A stretch of 64,000 nucleotides of DNA from Cololabis saira (lineage: Eukaryota > Chordata > Actinopteri > Beloniformes > Belonidae): NCBI RefSeq assembly GCF_033807715.1, contig NC_084599.1, positions 8,968,625 through 9,032,624 on the forward strand, written 5' to 3'. A program made the position numbers and the translations under genes. This document shows positions 10,866 through 26,353 of this stretch, piece after piece (position 1 is the stretch's first letter; each line of letters starts with the position of its first letter). The notes below the pieces were generated by a model that was not told where the DNA came from, searched no databases, and saw only the letters and a program-made list of their open reading frames with translations.

Positions 10866-12159
10866 GATTATTTATATTTTCATTATGGTGAGTGTTTAAA
10901 ATCTGTGAGGCTGAAATGAAGACTTGACCACACAGTCTCCTCTTGCTGTGCAGTTTTAACATGTATTGATGGATTTTAATAGCAGACACAGAACCACTTT
11001 TTAAACAATTGCACCATTTACCAGTTATCCTAAACTACAGCCACAGCCGTGCTGCATTGATATCTTCACTGTTTTCTACCGGCACTTACCGGATGGCTGA
11101 AATCATGACCGTGTCACATTTAAGAGCTGAAGTAGTGCATTTTCTACATGGTGCAGATAAAAGTTAGATTTTGACGTGCTCTGCAAATCTCTGTGCACTC
11201 TGGCGTTCAGCTGGAAAAGCCTGGAGGCTTCAGTGTGACCGGGGTCTCACGGGGAACCCATGCCGCTTTTCTCTCCAGTGTTACATAACAGACACTTGTG
11301 TCACGTGACAGCCCGAGTTGTCAACGATGTCAGCGGGCAGCAGTTTTTATAGGTTTTTAATGTGCAGATATGTGTCAAAACAATTTTCACAAAATGTACT
11401 TGACTTGAAAATGGTAGTTTGTCTGTCGTGGATTTTAAAGCTGTTCTTAAAGCATTGAAAATAAATATCTTCAGAGGTGTGTAATGTTTTTGTCTCATGA
11501 AAGTAAAATGAGATTTGAAAAAAAAAACAGCTCTGTTTCAAGGTTTAACTATGATCAGAAAATAAAATAATTCCCTCTTTGTCATAGTTTTGTTTACTGA
11601 CTATAATATGAAATTAATAGCTATTTTAATTATTTCCCGTTTATCAAGTATGGAAGATTTACAGTCAGATGTTTCATCTTTCCAGAGATGTTGGATGCAC
11701 AAAATATGATATGTTCACATGACCGTTCAGTTCATAATTGATGAACATTTCTTCAACTTTAAAATTTGTTAGGAAATACTGACACTTGTGTATCTTCTGA
11801 TGACATGTAATACTTGGCCACTATTTTAGTTTTTTGATATATTTGATCCATAATCCTTGTTAACGGCACTGAGTGAAGGTTTATTCCCTCATGCTAACTC
11901 GGCCCTTTAAACATCCCTTTCATGTCACAATTTATAATAGAAATACTGTCAGCTGCACTTTGTTTTGTCCAGCTAATGATCCTCTGCAGGGAGGCTTTGC
12001 CCCGAAAGTAACTCGATTAAAAAGTTGCATACTTTGATATCAATATTAGATTTCAGCCATCTAGTATCAGAACAATGTTTCAGGAACAGAACAAACTGTT
12101 TTTGTCACATGCCGTATTCTCGTAACTGTCCCCCACAAATGTGACAAACTCTGGTTTTT
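10866..12159. other. Intergenic spacer between converging lsm2 and bcl6
   Basis: AT-rich spacer between the lsm2 polyadenylation signal and the inferred end of bcl6. No gene or confidently named repeat is seen. Short open frames such as 11301-11541 are low-complexity. Confidence 0.5.
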
Positions 12160-13317
12160 CATACATAGAAATCCAGTACCTTTATTTTACATTCATACAT
12201 TTATAACATTATACAATAATTTGAATGCAGCTTAAAAAAAGCCCAATCCAAAACTCAAGTCTTGAAAATGTACAAGGATAAAGTTGCATTTTCTAAGGTT
12301 ACTGACAAGCATTTAGAAATATATATTCACACGCACGCACACACACGGGGATCTAAAACGAATGATGTCCTTGAGTTGTACCTTAATAAACGTGGGCTGA
12401 ATGGAGAGGAATTCAGTCACCACGGAGAAAGGCACGTTGAATACACAGTGTATCTACAAACGAAAACCTCAACATTGACACAACTTTACTGCAGGATCTA
12501 GAACAAAGAGCAAAAACTGTAAACGTTCACTTATTAAAAACAAACTGACGAAAAAACAGAAGTCACATTTATACAAATGTATCCGAAGCAAAAATGTTTT
12601 CTTGGTCATTACAAAGCAGTACCTTGAAATGCAACTCAACACTCGGGCCGGCTCTGCCTGCAGAGAGCAGCCCCACAGATATATAACACAATATGTCACA
12701 ATATTTATGCCGTCGCCCATGTTAACGTATGCTGGCAACGGTTAAAAGAGTTCCTCATGCACATCTTCATCAGACAGCAATAGTCAACGGATATGTTTTA
12801 GACTCAACCCAATTACAATGTCGCTTTTTTCCCCCCTTCCTTCATGTGAATATGGCAACATGTCTGTACATTTACATAAAAACCTATTGACAACTTTATA
12901 CAGCGGCAAAGCCCGTTATCTTAAAATATATGTACCACCCGTCAATCAAAATGTTCAATACTTTCAGAAAAGTAAGTTCTCTGATATAAAATACTTTGTT
13001 TTCCAAAAAAACACATTTACATTCCAACCTTCTCAACAAAATAAAGCTTTATGTACGTACCTCCAAAGCTTAAAAACACCCCCAACATACCTGTGTGTGT
13101 GTATATATATATATATTTATATAGAAACGATAAAGTGACTAAGATGCCGTAAGCGGCTCTACGTTCACATGTAGTGGAAACCCGTTTAGGAAGGCATACA
13201 CAGCCAATTTAATTATCCAATGAACACAGTGTGGCACTACAATTTTGGATGATTGTACAAGTTGGGGTCCGTAAATGCCAAGGTCGAGACTGCTCCCGTC
13301 ATTTCCCCCCGTCCAGC
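12160..13317 (-). other. bcl6: bcl6 3' UTR
   Basis: Sequence downstream of the bcl6 stop on the minus strand. A minus-strand AATAAA (TTTATT at 12181-12186 on +) marks the likely 3' end. It contains a TA-rich stretch at about 13099-13122. The length of about 1.1 kb is an inference from this signal. Confidence 0.6.
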
Positions 13318-16286
<2,969 letters not shown>

Positions 16287-16297
16287 TTTGTCAAGTT

Positions 16298-18101
16298 CTG
16301 CAAACGGAAAACACAAACCCCTCAGATTAGTTTTCCTTTTTACTAGAAACACAACAATCATTTCTGTGTGCAACAACAATCATCTGCTAGTTTTAACAGC
16401 ACGGTGCAGATCTCGGATAAATTAAATGCACTGAAGTAAAGTAAATTCCACCAAGGAGGTGATTTGGAGAAAGAAAAAAAAGAGAGAGAGAAAGAAGACA
16501 GTTCGCCAGAAGGCGGCGCCATTTATTAAACAAACAACCTCTAGACATTTAAATTTCTCCATTCAGAATCAATTTTCTCCCTCTTACTTTGTCTTTCTGA
16601 GAGTGGTTGACAGCTTCATGCAACAAATGAGGTTAATATTACATTATTTATAAGAATAAAAAAAACAACAACACAGCACTTCTAATACGAACTGACAGTT
16701 TCTTCTGCATATAAATATGTAATAACTTCTTAAATGCAGAACTCTATAGTTTAGAATCGATTTTTTTTTTTTTTTTTAAATAACAGCATTTCTTAAGTGA
16801 TGATTAAGAGATTGCATGAATAAAAACAAAGAAAACACCACCAAACAAAAGCACACAGCCCGTTCATTTCTGCGATGGTTCTGCAGCAGAGGAAAGTTTG
16901 GTGTCTCCTGCACCGCGACCTCGGCTCCTCTCAGCTCTCAGAATGAGGGGGAATCATTTCCGCCAGCAGCTGCTTGATAACTTCCCCCCCGTCTTTAGCG
17001 CAGACACCTAAAACCCTCATTTTCACTTCAACCGCAAGATGTCATTGCCCTGACAGAAATCTCCCCAACAACCCGGGCAGGTGACAAGTTTCTGAGTAAC
17101 AGTTTGCTGGAGTCCAGCGCGGCTGCTCGCTTTTTCCTGCACATGCATTTCTGCCTCAATCTGCTTTATGTAAAAACTAATAGTGAATTAACCAGAGGCA
17201 GAAGTGGCGTTAAAAACCCCCAGACGGATTTATGACGGCTCTGCAACTGGACCCGTCCGTAAATAGACCCGGGACACCTGAAACGGACCGGTGATAAATA
17301 AGAGCCGCCCTGGTTAATATTTTTACTTCACTTTTAAAGAGTCTTTCATTCACAGCCTTTTAACTAGGGTCGTCCTGGAGCCCACGTTTAAAATGACAAT
17401 TCACAATTTACTCAAGTTTATAAATCATAACATTTAGTGTGTTTCTTTTCCTGCGCCCTGATTATAAACAGTTTTCCACCTTTTTCCATCAACAAACACC
17501 TCATCGAAACTGGTCTGTGAGAGAGTTGCGCTGATACTTTTTTCTCGACTGTTGCAGCGGAAAATTAAGAGACAACCTGCAGCCTGAACCGTGGAAACAC
17601 ACACACACACACCCGCACCCCTGCACACACACGCCCGCACACACACGCCCCTCGGCGGCGTGTTTCCGCCGGTGTCCCGGTGCCGGGGCTCCGCTCCGGA
17701 GGATGCCATGCTGACAGCGGCTTCTCCCTAACACCTGAGCCGCCGAGCTGACAGCCCGACCCGCGCTCGGAGAGGCTTTAAAAGCCCCCGTTTCTGGTCT
17801 CGGCAGCCCCCCCGAGCCGAGCTTTTTAGTCGGGTTTACAGCGGCATGTGTCCGCTCCGGCAGAGCGGGGCGGCCGCCGCCCCCACGCCGGCCCCCGCGC
17901 CCCTCAGCCCGGCCAGCGCGGCCGCGCAGAGCCGGGGGAGCGCCGCTCCGCTCCGGCTGTCAGCCCCGCTCCAAGCCCGCACAGCCCCGGCGTTTACACC
18001 AGCACAACACGGAGAAAACATGTCTAAAAACATCAACAACACATAGTAGATAACAACTTGGCGCGAAATAAGAGTAAAAAATTGAATTAAAAAAAAAAAT
18101 C
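16298..18101 (-). other. bcl6: bcl6 5' intron region with CpG-rich block
   Basis: This lies between the ATG exon and the inferred first exon. A GC- and CpG-rich block spans about 17560-18000 and includes (CA)n tracts at 17597-17646. A TTTAAAAG element at about 17776 and the CpG density would suit an alternative promoter. Open frames here (17434-17734, 17836-18046) are compositional artefacts. Confidence 0.5.
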
Positions 18102-18103
18102 AC

Positions 18104-18190
18104 CTGGTAGCGCTTTCCTAGAAACTTCTTGCATCACCACTTCTAAGAACCCCAGTTCTAAGAATCAGACGAGCACAATTCTCGGAATTT
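18104..18190 (-). promoter_or_regulatory. bcl6: Candidate non-coding bcl6 exon 1 with four STAT/BCL6 (TTCN3GAA) sites
   Basis: On the minus strand a donor GTGATT follows CGCTACCAG at 18104, giving a plausible first-exon end; the 5' limit is not determined. Within it are TTCCTAGAA (18115-18123), TTCTAAGAA (18141-18149), TTCTAAGAA (18156-18164) and TTCTCGGAA (18179-18187). All fit the palindromic GAS/BCL6 consensus. In mammals, BCL6 autorepression and STAT control act through such sites in the first non-coding exon. A fifth site, TTCTCAGAA, lies upstream at 18483-18491. Confidence 0.65.
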
Positions 18191-18191
18191 G

Positions 18192-20440
18192 AGCCCGAGA
18201 CCGTACCACTCTCCCGGAGCAGGGGAGAGACGCTCTGGTCACAAGTGACGACCACAACCGCTCTTAAAAGCGGCTGTTTTAGGAAATATTACGCTAATAT
18301 TTTTTCACAGTAGTCACAATAAATATTAATCGCTTAAATGACCGTAAAAGTGGTTGAAATAGTCAAGAATTGCATAGTTTTGTGCTCGGCGAGCCTCGGA
18401 ATCCCCCCGCTGTTGGTATCGTCCGCAGTCACAGGACGTCGAGCTGTCGACGTCACCGGCTCCTCAGACCCGGCCCCCGAAATTCTCAGAACTAATTTAT
18501 ATTCCGTGACTTAGGAAATGTATCGTGTCGTTACGTCCCGTCACACTTAACACACAGACCGTTCATGAACTGCACAAAGACCCGCATCCGAGTCAGGTCC
18601 GTGCGGACAGGTCGATGTGACAGACTTATCACTCTGTAGCCACATTTCCCTGCAGGTATGCCACTTTCATAGACGGACAATGCTACGAATTTGCCATCGG
18701 GTGATTTTTTTTGTGTTTGTTTTTTGTTGTTTGTTTGTTTTCTTGGCTTTGGAAAAAGAAAATATGTGATTTATTTATCACTCACGAGCCTGTCAGAAGT
18801 CAGTGCAGCGTTTGCATGGGACTGTTTTATTACAGCGCACAGTTATAACTGGCACTCGGTTTGTTGATCTTTGCTTTAAATGAGATTCTCATCTGCGCGT
18901 GCAGCGGGGTTTTTATTTTACAGATGTGTTACAGCTGTTAGAGAGGGATAGGTTTAGGTTGATTGTTGGACATCTGCAGTTGTCATTTGAATTATATGGA
19001 GCTTAGTATTGTTTATAAGACTTGTTGCATTACAGCTGTATAACATAGGGCTGAATAAGTGAGCCTGTGTGAGTTGTAAATCAGTTCATATTTAAAATGC
19101 CGCGAGACCGTTTGCAGCCTAAACATTGTAACATTTAATGCCAAGGTCAGGTCTGCTTAGTTTCTCAGTTTGAGTTGATTTCTGCCTCCTTTTTTTTTGG
19201 CTTAGTGTGCTTTCCCAGGAAAAATCTTTTAATTTGGGTTTACACAGATACAGTTTAAGCATGAGGAGTCTTAGGGAATTGTCAATGTAAATGGATGAAT
19301 ACGTTTAAAAATACAAAGTGAAATGTTTCTGTAAAATTAACTGAGTGTGTTGCTGTATTTTCCCCTCATCTACCATTTAATTTAAGGTGTGCATGCTCCA
19401 TGTTACATCATTTCTCAGAATTGAGAAATAAGTGATTAAAAACACTCATCTGAGCCTTGTGGTGTTGTATTGGTTCTCTACAAGTCTGAAACTCTCACCA
19501 GCCAGGAGCTTGCATGATATTAAAGCTGAACTGTGTAGGTTTGTTTCATTCCTGCATGGAGGAGAGAACTGGTGGGATTTTTTTTTTTTTTTACATTGTT
19601 AACCCGCTAATCAGAGGCTTTTTATTCTTGTTTCATAAGATGCAAATGACAACAAGTTATTTTTATTTCTTGAGATGTGGGCATGCATTTTCCATCAGTG
19701 ACTCACCCTGGAAACCTTGTTTGGGGTGATTCCAAACCACAGGTACCCCGTCTTTTCTCATCCCGTTCGCTCCTTGGCACAGCAGGAGAATCTGCTGGGC
19801 TGGAGAACATAGAACAAGAGAGTTGTGTGTGAGATTCGTACGACTGTGTTTGGCGGTGGAAGCGTCGGCCGAGCTTTGAAACTCTCAATCCAAAACAGAG
19901 CTGTAATCTCTCGCAGTTTAACATTAGAAAGAACCATTTCCTCCCAAAATGTTTGCGTTTGGTTTAGTATTTGTTGAGTAGGTGCACAGTTTCAGTTCAG
20001 TATTAAAATCTGAAGCACAAACATGTGTAGCTGTAAAAAGAGAAGAAAAATAGTGTCTGAAACTCTGTTTTGTAATCAGTGTTTGAGCTGTTAATAACCT
20101 GCACATCCAGCCTGATGTGATAGAGCGTTTTATTTTCAAAACTTTTACAGAGAAACAAAATAATCAAGTGCATTTGTCCCTGTGTGTGGGGAATGTCTTA
20201 GAAAATTCTGATAATCCGATTCTTTCCCGTAAGAATTTAAATACCAGAGTGATGATTTTCTAATTTTATGAGTCACGTTTTTTTAAAAGGAAAGTAGCTT
20301 TAGTAAGTTTTCAACATCTGAATCCCATCATCATTGCACACTAATGATTACCTGACGTCTGTGGCATTTGAACTGTCTGGCTCCTTCATCATTTTGTGAA
20401 CAACGGACTGTGTTTCTTTTTCCTCTTTTCTTTCTGTTTC
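18192..20440. other. Region upstream of bcl6, no gene recognised
   Basis: Presumed bcl6 promoter-proximal and distal sequence. It contains a further TTCTCAGAA within the palindrome TTTCTCAGAATTGAGAAA (19411-19428). No coding exon or named repeat is recognised. Confidence 0.45.
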
Positions 20441-20459
20441 TCACCCGTTGTATTGCAAC

Positions 20460-21010
20460 AAGATCTGGCTTAATGCAAGTGACATTTCCCTGTGGATTCC
20501 CCAAGTATCCCCCCCCTCTAGATCCAGCATCCCACTAAAAAAACACTTCAGGTGTTCACAAACCATTGGGAAGGGGGGGAGAAAAAAAATAAAAGGAGTC
20601 TCTATAATAATTAAGACGTACGCTTTTACAGCAATCTCCGATTCAGCACTGCCAAATAAAGACTGTGTTGAGCTCCAAACAAAGAGCAGCGTCAACTTTA
20701 TTTCAATCCACTTGGGGGATGTTTAAGACGCTCCAGCTCCAGTTATGCATAATGCACGGCCATAAAGCATCCAGGAGTTAGGAGAGAGAAGTGTAATTTA
20801 CCAAGGCCTCATGCTGTGCCCAGCTATAGAGGGTGAGATAATTACTGCAAATCCTTGGCAAACTTTTACTCAACCAATTTCTTGCAAAAATAAATGACCC
20901 ACTTACAGAGGGCAGGGAAAGAGTGCCGAGCAGCTGATCAATATTCCCCCCGTCTAAACCGACTGGGGGGAACATTATCACACTATGAGCAGTGTATCGG
21001 CTAATCCCGT
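20460..21010. promoter_or_regulatory. Candidate conserved non-coding element A
   Basis: A repeat-free, compositionally balanced block, dense in homeodomain/POU-like motifs (TTATGCATAATGCA, GATAATTACTGCAAAT, CATAAAG), with no open frame of coding character on either strand. It resembles deeply conserved vertebrate enhancers. No alignment was possible, so conservation is inference. Confidence 0.35.
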
Positions 21011-24000
21011 GATCTCCATTCAGGGTGCATAATCAAACAAGCGGTCATGACAAGAGGGTCTTGCTCTCTTTGTCAGAGCGGCACGCCATCCAGAAACAAT
21101 CGCAGCCAAAGCAGGTTGGAGCGATGATTCCAGTCTCGCTGGCTGCTAACAGCTGCACGTTAAAAAAAAAAGAGTATCTAGTACACTTGTGACACACTGT
21201 GAAGCACCTCTTAGCCGTGTCACTGCCTATACTTGGTGCATGATAGGTCATTGAATAGAAATGCCCACTGACAAAAGCCCGAGGCCCGGAGGTTGCCTCA
21301 CTTTTTCTTTTTTTTTCTTCTTCAGAAACTGCACACTTTTGTCTCGTTTCACAGCAAATTTCTGCCAACTTCAGTGTTCATTGTCAGCAAAGATGTGAGT
21401 GTGGAGTTTTTTGTTCTGAGAGGCATGATGCAACCACGCTGTAACACCAAACAGATAATGCTGTTAGCTACAGAGGTCTTTTTAGTTCCTTTCTTTAAAA
21501 GAATTTCTTTTTATATTGTTAAGTTTCACTTTTTTAACTCCACGCATCCCAGAAGCCTTTTTTCTTTCTTTTTTTTTCTCTTCTTGCTGCATTTGTCCAC
21601 ACTTGTGTTTCTCTTTGTCAAGTACCATCACCACTGCAGGTGTTATTTCTGCAGCAGCTGGAGCATCTGAATAAAATGATTTATTTCCACATTTTGTCTT
21701 TTGCATTTGTTAATGTTCCTTGATCATCTAAACTAACAACATGCATCATTTATAATGACTGTTAAAGAACACGAGGTGGGTTTAATAAATGCAGTGGGGG
21801 GACACACACACTTCAAAAGATTTTCTGCACAGGAGGGTACTTTCTTTGGGAGCGCGCCTCTTGGGTTTTTAATTTACAGACCAACAAGTCATAATCTGAC
21901 ACAAAATCGTGTCTTTTCGCGGCAAAGCTGCTGTGTCTCTGCACTCGTACACGCTCCGGGTTGAACGGGGTCTTTCATCCCACTTGAGAAGGTTAAACAC
22001 GCACACAAAGATTACCAGCAGCTCCGAACGATAGCGGTAAAGAGCTCGCTGAGGTTCACACTTGTCTGAGAGGGTTTTCGTGACTACAGATGCTCATTTT
22101 GACACTTCATTCACACAGTTTCAGGGCCTATTCCTTAAACTATGTATTCATAAGCTGTACGTGAATTTTAGCAGCTCTGTTGATCATTAACAAGGCTCTC
22201 TGGAAATGTGTAAGCTTTGTTAAAGGTGGTTTCATTCTGCTTCATCAGGTACTTCAAAAACACACACAAAAATGACTGTGGAGTCAGTTTCTGGAGCGCA
22301 CTTGTGTGGATGATGTAGAGTTCAGCGGGGTGCTTGTGCGAGCCACATGCGCAGGTTGCAGTCAGAGCAGAGATGCTACAGTGGATAGCCGCAGCAGCTG
22401 AGTTAGGTCAGAGCATGTAGGTCCAGGTCTTTCTCAAGGCCAGGAATGCCGCCTGTGGAGTCCGGCGCGGTGGAATTTTCCACGGATTCCACAAGCTGTC
22501 CCTCGCCAGTATGCCATCTGCAGGACGACGGGTCAGTTACGACCACAAAACCATCGCAGGAGAAGAATGAAAGCATGCAGCAGGCATTGCTATCTCTGCA
22601 AAATCTTCACAACCCTGGTGTTCTCTCTGCCCTCTTTTTTTCCTCTCTAATGCTCCAGGCCTGGAAAAGCGGGAGCTCCAAGCACGTACGAGGAGGCGTT
22701 GTTATATTTGGGACAACTTCCGCACAGACGAGGTTCAAAGCGTTGTTAATGTGCCTACACGTGGGTTGTGTTTGGTGTCTTTTAACCGCGGCGTCCTCGT
22801 GTTTACAGATTCAAACAGAAGACTAGTGGCTCTCATTTCTTCGCACCACCTTCGACAGTCATCCAATGAGAAGCTTCTGCTTGAAGCGACCTCCCTTTTT
22901 TTGCATTTCTGTCAAAACATCTACCAGCCAAAGTCAAGCAGTCGATCTTGATAGTGTGGTGCAGACAGAGGAAATCTTGCATGAAAGCAACTTTGTTTTT
23001 GTCTTTGAACTTAGCCACATCCATAGTCCTATTTACAAATGTGCCCTCAGTGCAAAGAGGAATGTCCCGCTGAGACTCTTCCCTTAAATAGTTGAAATAA
23101 TTAGCCAAGGAGAGCTTTTTAAGTTTGTTGGGTTTTTCTATTTACACTGCCTGGATAGAGTTGAATCATTGTCAAAGAAAGAAAATACTAACATACTTTA
23201 TTAGAAAATCCCATGGAAAGATTTTTGTTTCTCAGATTCAAAAAATTCTTTGTGTTAAAGGTAAGCTGTCTGAATGTGTAACATCATTTCTATATCACCA
23301 TTTGCACTGTTTAGGCAACGGAGGTAACAGTTCTCATGTGTTTTCACAGAAGCTGTGGAAATTTCCACCTCCAGCAATTTTGCTGTGATGCAAACGGTCA
23401 ACATGTAGCTGCGAAACCAGTTTAAATGCATTGTTATGTCCGTCAGACTGCATAATGACAATGTTTACCATCTGAAACTGTGGGGGACTTCTGTCGTGGC
23501 TGCTAATAATATCAGACTTGTGGGGAGTTTGCACTCCACGCAGACCAAGTCGTCGGAGCGGTTCTGGGGTTGCATGTGATTCCCCTCCAGTTAACGGCTG
23601 CAGCGCTTCACTTGCTACTTTCCCTCTCTCTTCGCCTCGTGCTCTGTTTCTACTGTGCCCCAGTTTTGATCTCGACTATATCTAATTCTACCATGTTGCA
23701 CTGCATTTTCTGTCAGGTGAAAGTAGCTTCCTGAATCTAATGCCATCTGCTGATACTGGTTAAACAGGAACTACACACACCTAGCTCCAGGCCACTCTGC
23801 ACATCCACCGGTTCAGCACTCTGTCTCGGGTGCTTCCGTATAGGGAAAAAAAAACCTCAAATATGGATGTAATCCTGGTGAAATTATTACCAAACACACC
23901 TCACGTTCCGACGCGAGGGGTCAGATCCATAGGCTATTTTCAAGCATGCAAAATATAGAAACTCTTGAAGAGAAATGTGGTTCAGCCCTTTATATTCCCA

Positions 24001-24555
24001 TCAAGATTCCTGTGCATCAAACGTTCCCAAGCTCCACTGGTGCATAGGTGCATTTTCATGTCAGCTCTTTGGTGGTGTCCTCCAGCCAAAGCAGTAAATG
24101 GATTTAAATACAACAGGGAAACATGAGACTGGTTACGATGAAAGCAATCTAAACATGCCCCAGAAGTATAAAAAAAAAAAAAAAAAAAATAGAATGAAAA
24201 CAAAATGTAAAAAAACCAGCAACAACAACCTCAACCTCTGTGTGCTCCCATGTATTCAAGAGAAGAACATTACAGCTTATTTAAATAATATATCAAGGAA
24301 AATATCTGCATAATGTATTAACTCCACATTGATTTGCAAACCCAGATCATAACCTTCTTCCTATTTTTTTTTGGTTTTATCCCAGATTTACCTAAAATGC
24401 ATCTATTTCGGTTTAATCTTCTCTCTCATCGATGCCTAAACCCTTATTTCATTTATTACATAGGCCCATACACAAACATTAAGCTTTCTCTTTTTTTTAC
24501 TCTATCCAGAAAACCTCCCTTAGTCTGTAGTTGCTAGAAACAAATTAACTTGAAG
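21011..24555. other. Gene-poor AT-rich sequence
   Basis: No splice-flanked coding exon, RNA gene or clear mobile element is recognised. Poly-A/T runs occur near 21300, 21560 and 24171-24189. Confidence 0.4.
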
Positions 24556-24559
24556 AACC

Positions 24560-24790
24560 ATCAGGCCTCATTAACCTGCAGTTTTGTGCTGGGAAATGCA
24601 TTTTAATTGTACAGCAGTCTCACTAACAGTGGCCACATCCCTCAGTGCTTTCATTAAAAGCATCTCTGCAGCCCAGGAAATGACAGGGGGAAAGTTCAGA
24701 CCAAGCCAGCTCCTACACCTTCGTATCGCTATTATCTGTGCTACGTTGTGCAGACAATCACTTGTGATACCAACTTGAAAAATATTGTGT
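24560..24790. promoter_or_regulatory. Candidate conserved non-coding element B
   Basis: Non-repetitive block with clustered AT-rich homeodomain-type cores (CATTAACCTG, TTTTAATTGTACAG, TTTCATTAAAAGC) and a GTATCGCTATTATCTG segment. Open frames on both strands lack codon bias. Enhancer function is an inference from composition only. Confidence 0.3.
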
Positions 24791-25805
24791 TCTGCTTGCA
24801 AAAAAAAAAAACAACAAAAAACCCACAAGCAATCTTTCATCTGAACCTCTGAATTTAGCAGAAAAACAGTCGACAAAAGATTTCTATCCAAAGCCTGAAC
24901 CAGAGGGTGAATTAATGAGCTGCTGGTTGTAAATTATAACATAAAAAAATGAAAAAGCTTCTGGCTTCTGATTGTAAAAGGACTTTTATCTAAAGCACTC
25001 ACCGTTGTTTGTGGTGTCCTTTGTGAGCATGAGATAAAATTCTTGTCATCTAAAGCTGCCGCAAAATCAAAAGTGAATCAGAAAGTTCTCTCAAATTGCT
25101 CCTATCACGTCCTGGCTCGTCTTTACAGTCTTTTTTACATGTTTTTACATACAGAAGATAAAAACGTATGAGGATATTATTTGGAGGTTTCAGTCCTGCT
25201 ATTTGCTTATCAGATAACGGTTTTTCTTTATCATAAATGTGCCTACTGTTTGTCCTTTACTCTTATTTTGCATGCTTGTTCATTCTGAACAAGTGATTCA
25301 GTGGTGTGTTGATCAAATCTAGATTAGCTGACAACACTGAAGTTGTATGGAAATACATCGATTTATCAATGCAGGTGTGAGCGAGCCTGTGTTTCTGGCC
25401 TTTGCATGAAATGTTTGGCAGTCAGCCATCTTTATGAGCTGTGATGTTCCTGCTTTATAGGAAAACGGTTATAAGAAATAGGTTTGTATGTGATATTTCA
25501 CAGATATCCTAAAATCTAAGACAAAAGGATGACATTTATAATAGCATAACAAAATAAAATTGCATTTGTGATGCAAAATTGATGTAAAATGATGTAAAAT
25601 AGTTACATTTACAAGGCCTTGTGCCTTGACATAGGACAAACACTGGCACGGTATTTCAAAGTTGCATGTGTCAGAAATTTAAAATGCACTTTTGTTTACT
25701 AAAGGCTTTTTCCTGCACTCCACATGTATGCATCCTCCATCAGGGCATGGATTTTGCTAGGTGTACCTTTAACTAATGCAGAAAAACATAATAGAGAAGT
25801 CTTAC

Positions 25806-26142
25806 CTTTTTTGTGCTGGAACGAGTGAGGCATGATGGGATCTGCTGGGGCTCAGGTGCAAGTGCTGAATCTTCAGCTCAAAGTCCAGTGCAGGAACTGC
25901 TGCGACCTCCAGAAAGACTTTTATCTGTCTGTAAGTAGCTTGATGATCCGAGATGCAGAGGCAGACCGGTGCCCGAGCTTCTCCAACTGAGTGGCAGCGT
26001 AGAGCTTGGAGGGATGAAGCTGTTCCTCAGTGAAACAGGGCACTAGATCAGTGACTGGCGGTGGCGGAGCAGCTCTGGGTGACGCCACTTGTCTGTCCTT
26101 GTTGAGCAGGATGCTTTTGGAAAGGCGGGCACAGCGGCCGGG
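25806..26142 (-). CDS. Isolated coding-like exon of unknown gene
   Basis: On the minus strand an acceptor-like GACTTACTTCAG ends at 26143. An open frame then runs to TAA at 25921-25923 (about 73 codons). It includes LSKSILLNKDRQVASP, APPPPVTDLVPCFTEEQLHP and SKLYAATQLEKLGHRSASAS. Third positions are GC-rich, unlike the AT-rich surroundings, and the residue composition looks like a real protein. The open frame extends upstream to 26169 but has no ATG, so I read it as an internal or terminal exon. A donor (GTAAG) at 25805 after an ATG-led CACAAAAAAG segment would instead make 25806-26142 a spliced 5' exon. I do not recognise the family; neighbours give no function. Confidence 0.35.
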
Positions 26143-26318
26143 CTGAAGTAAGTCAAATCGACTGAGCACGCTTCACGTTAGAGAAACAGTCTCACGGGGC
26201 ATCTCTCTCTGGCTCTCTGAGCTGATAGGCCGCCTGCACTCTAGCGTTCATTGACTGTAGCACTCACAGCTATTCCACTTTTTCCACGAATGCTAAAACC
26301 ATGGGAGAAGCTCAGTTT

Positions 26319-26353
26319 TGAAAAAAAAAAAAAAAAAAAAAAAAGAGAGAGAG
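26319..26353. repeat. Poly-A/GA tract
   Basis: A run of about 26 A followed by GAGAGAGAGA. It may be the tail of a retrotransposed sequence, but no body is recognised beside it. Confidence 0.5.

Noticed and set aside
16504..16520. CTCF-like site CGCCAGAAGGCGGCGCC near the bcl6 ATG exon
   Set aside because: Two core positions deviate from the consensus; too weak without binding data.
17773..17782. TTTAAAAG as a TATA box for a divergent gene
   Set aside because: No downstream exon on the + strand; could equally be chance within a GC-rich intron block.
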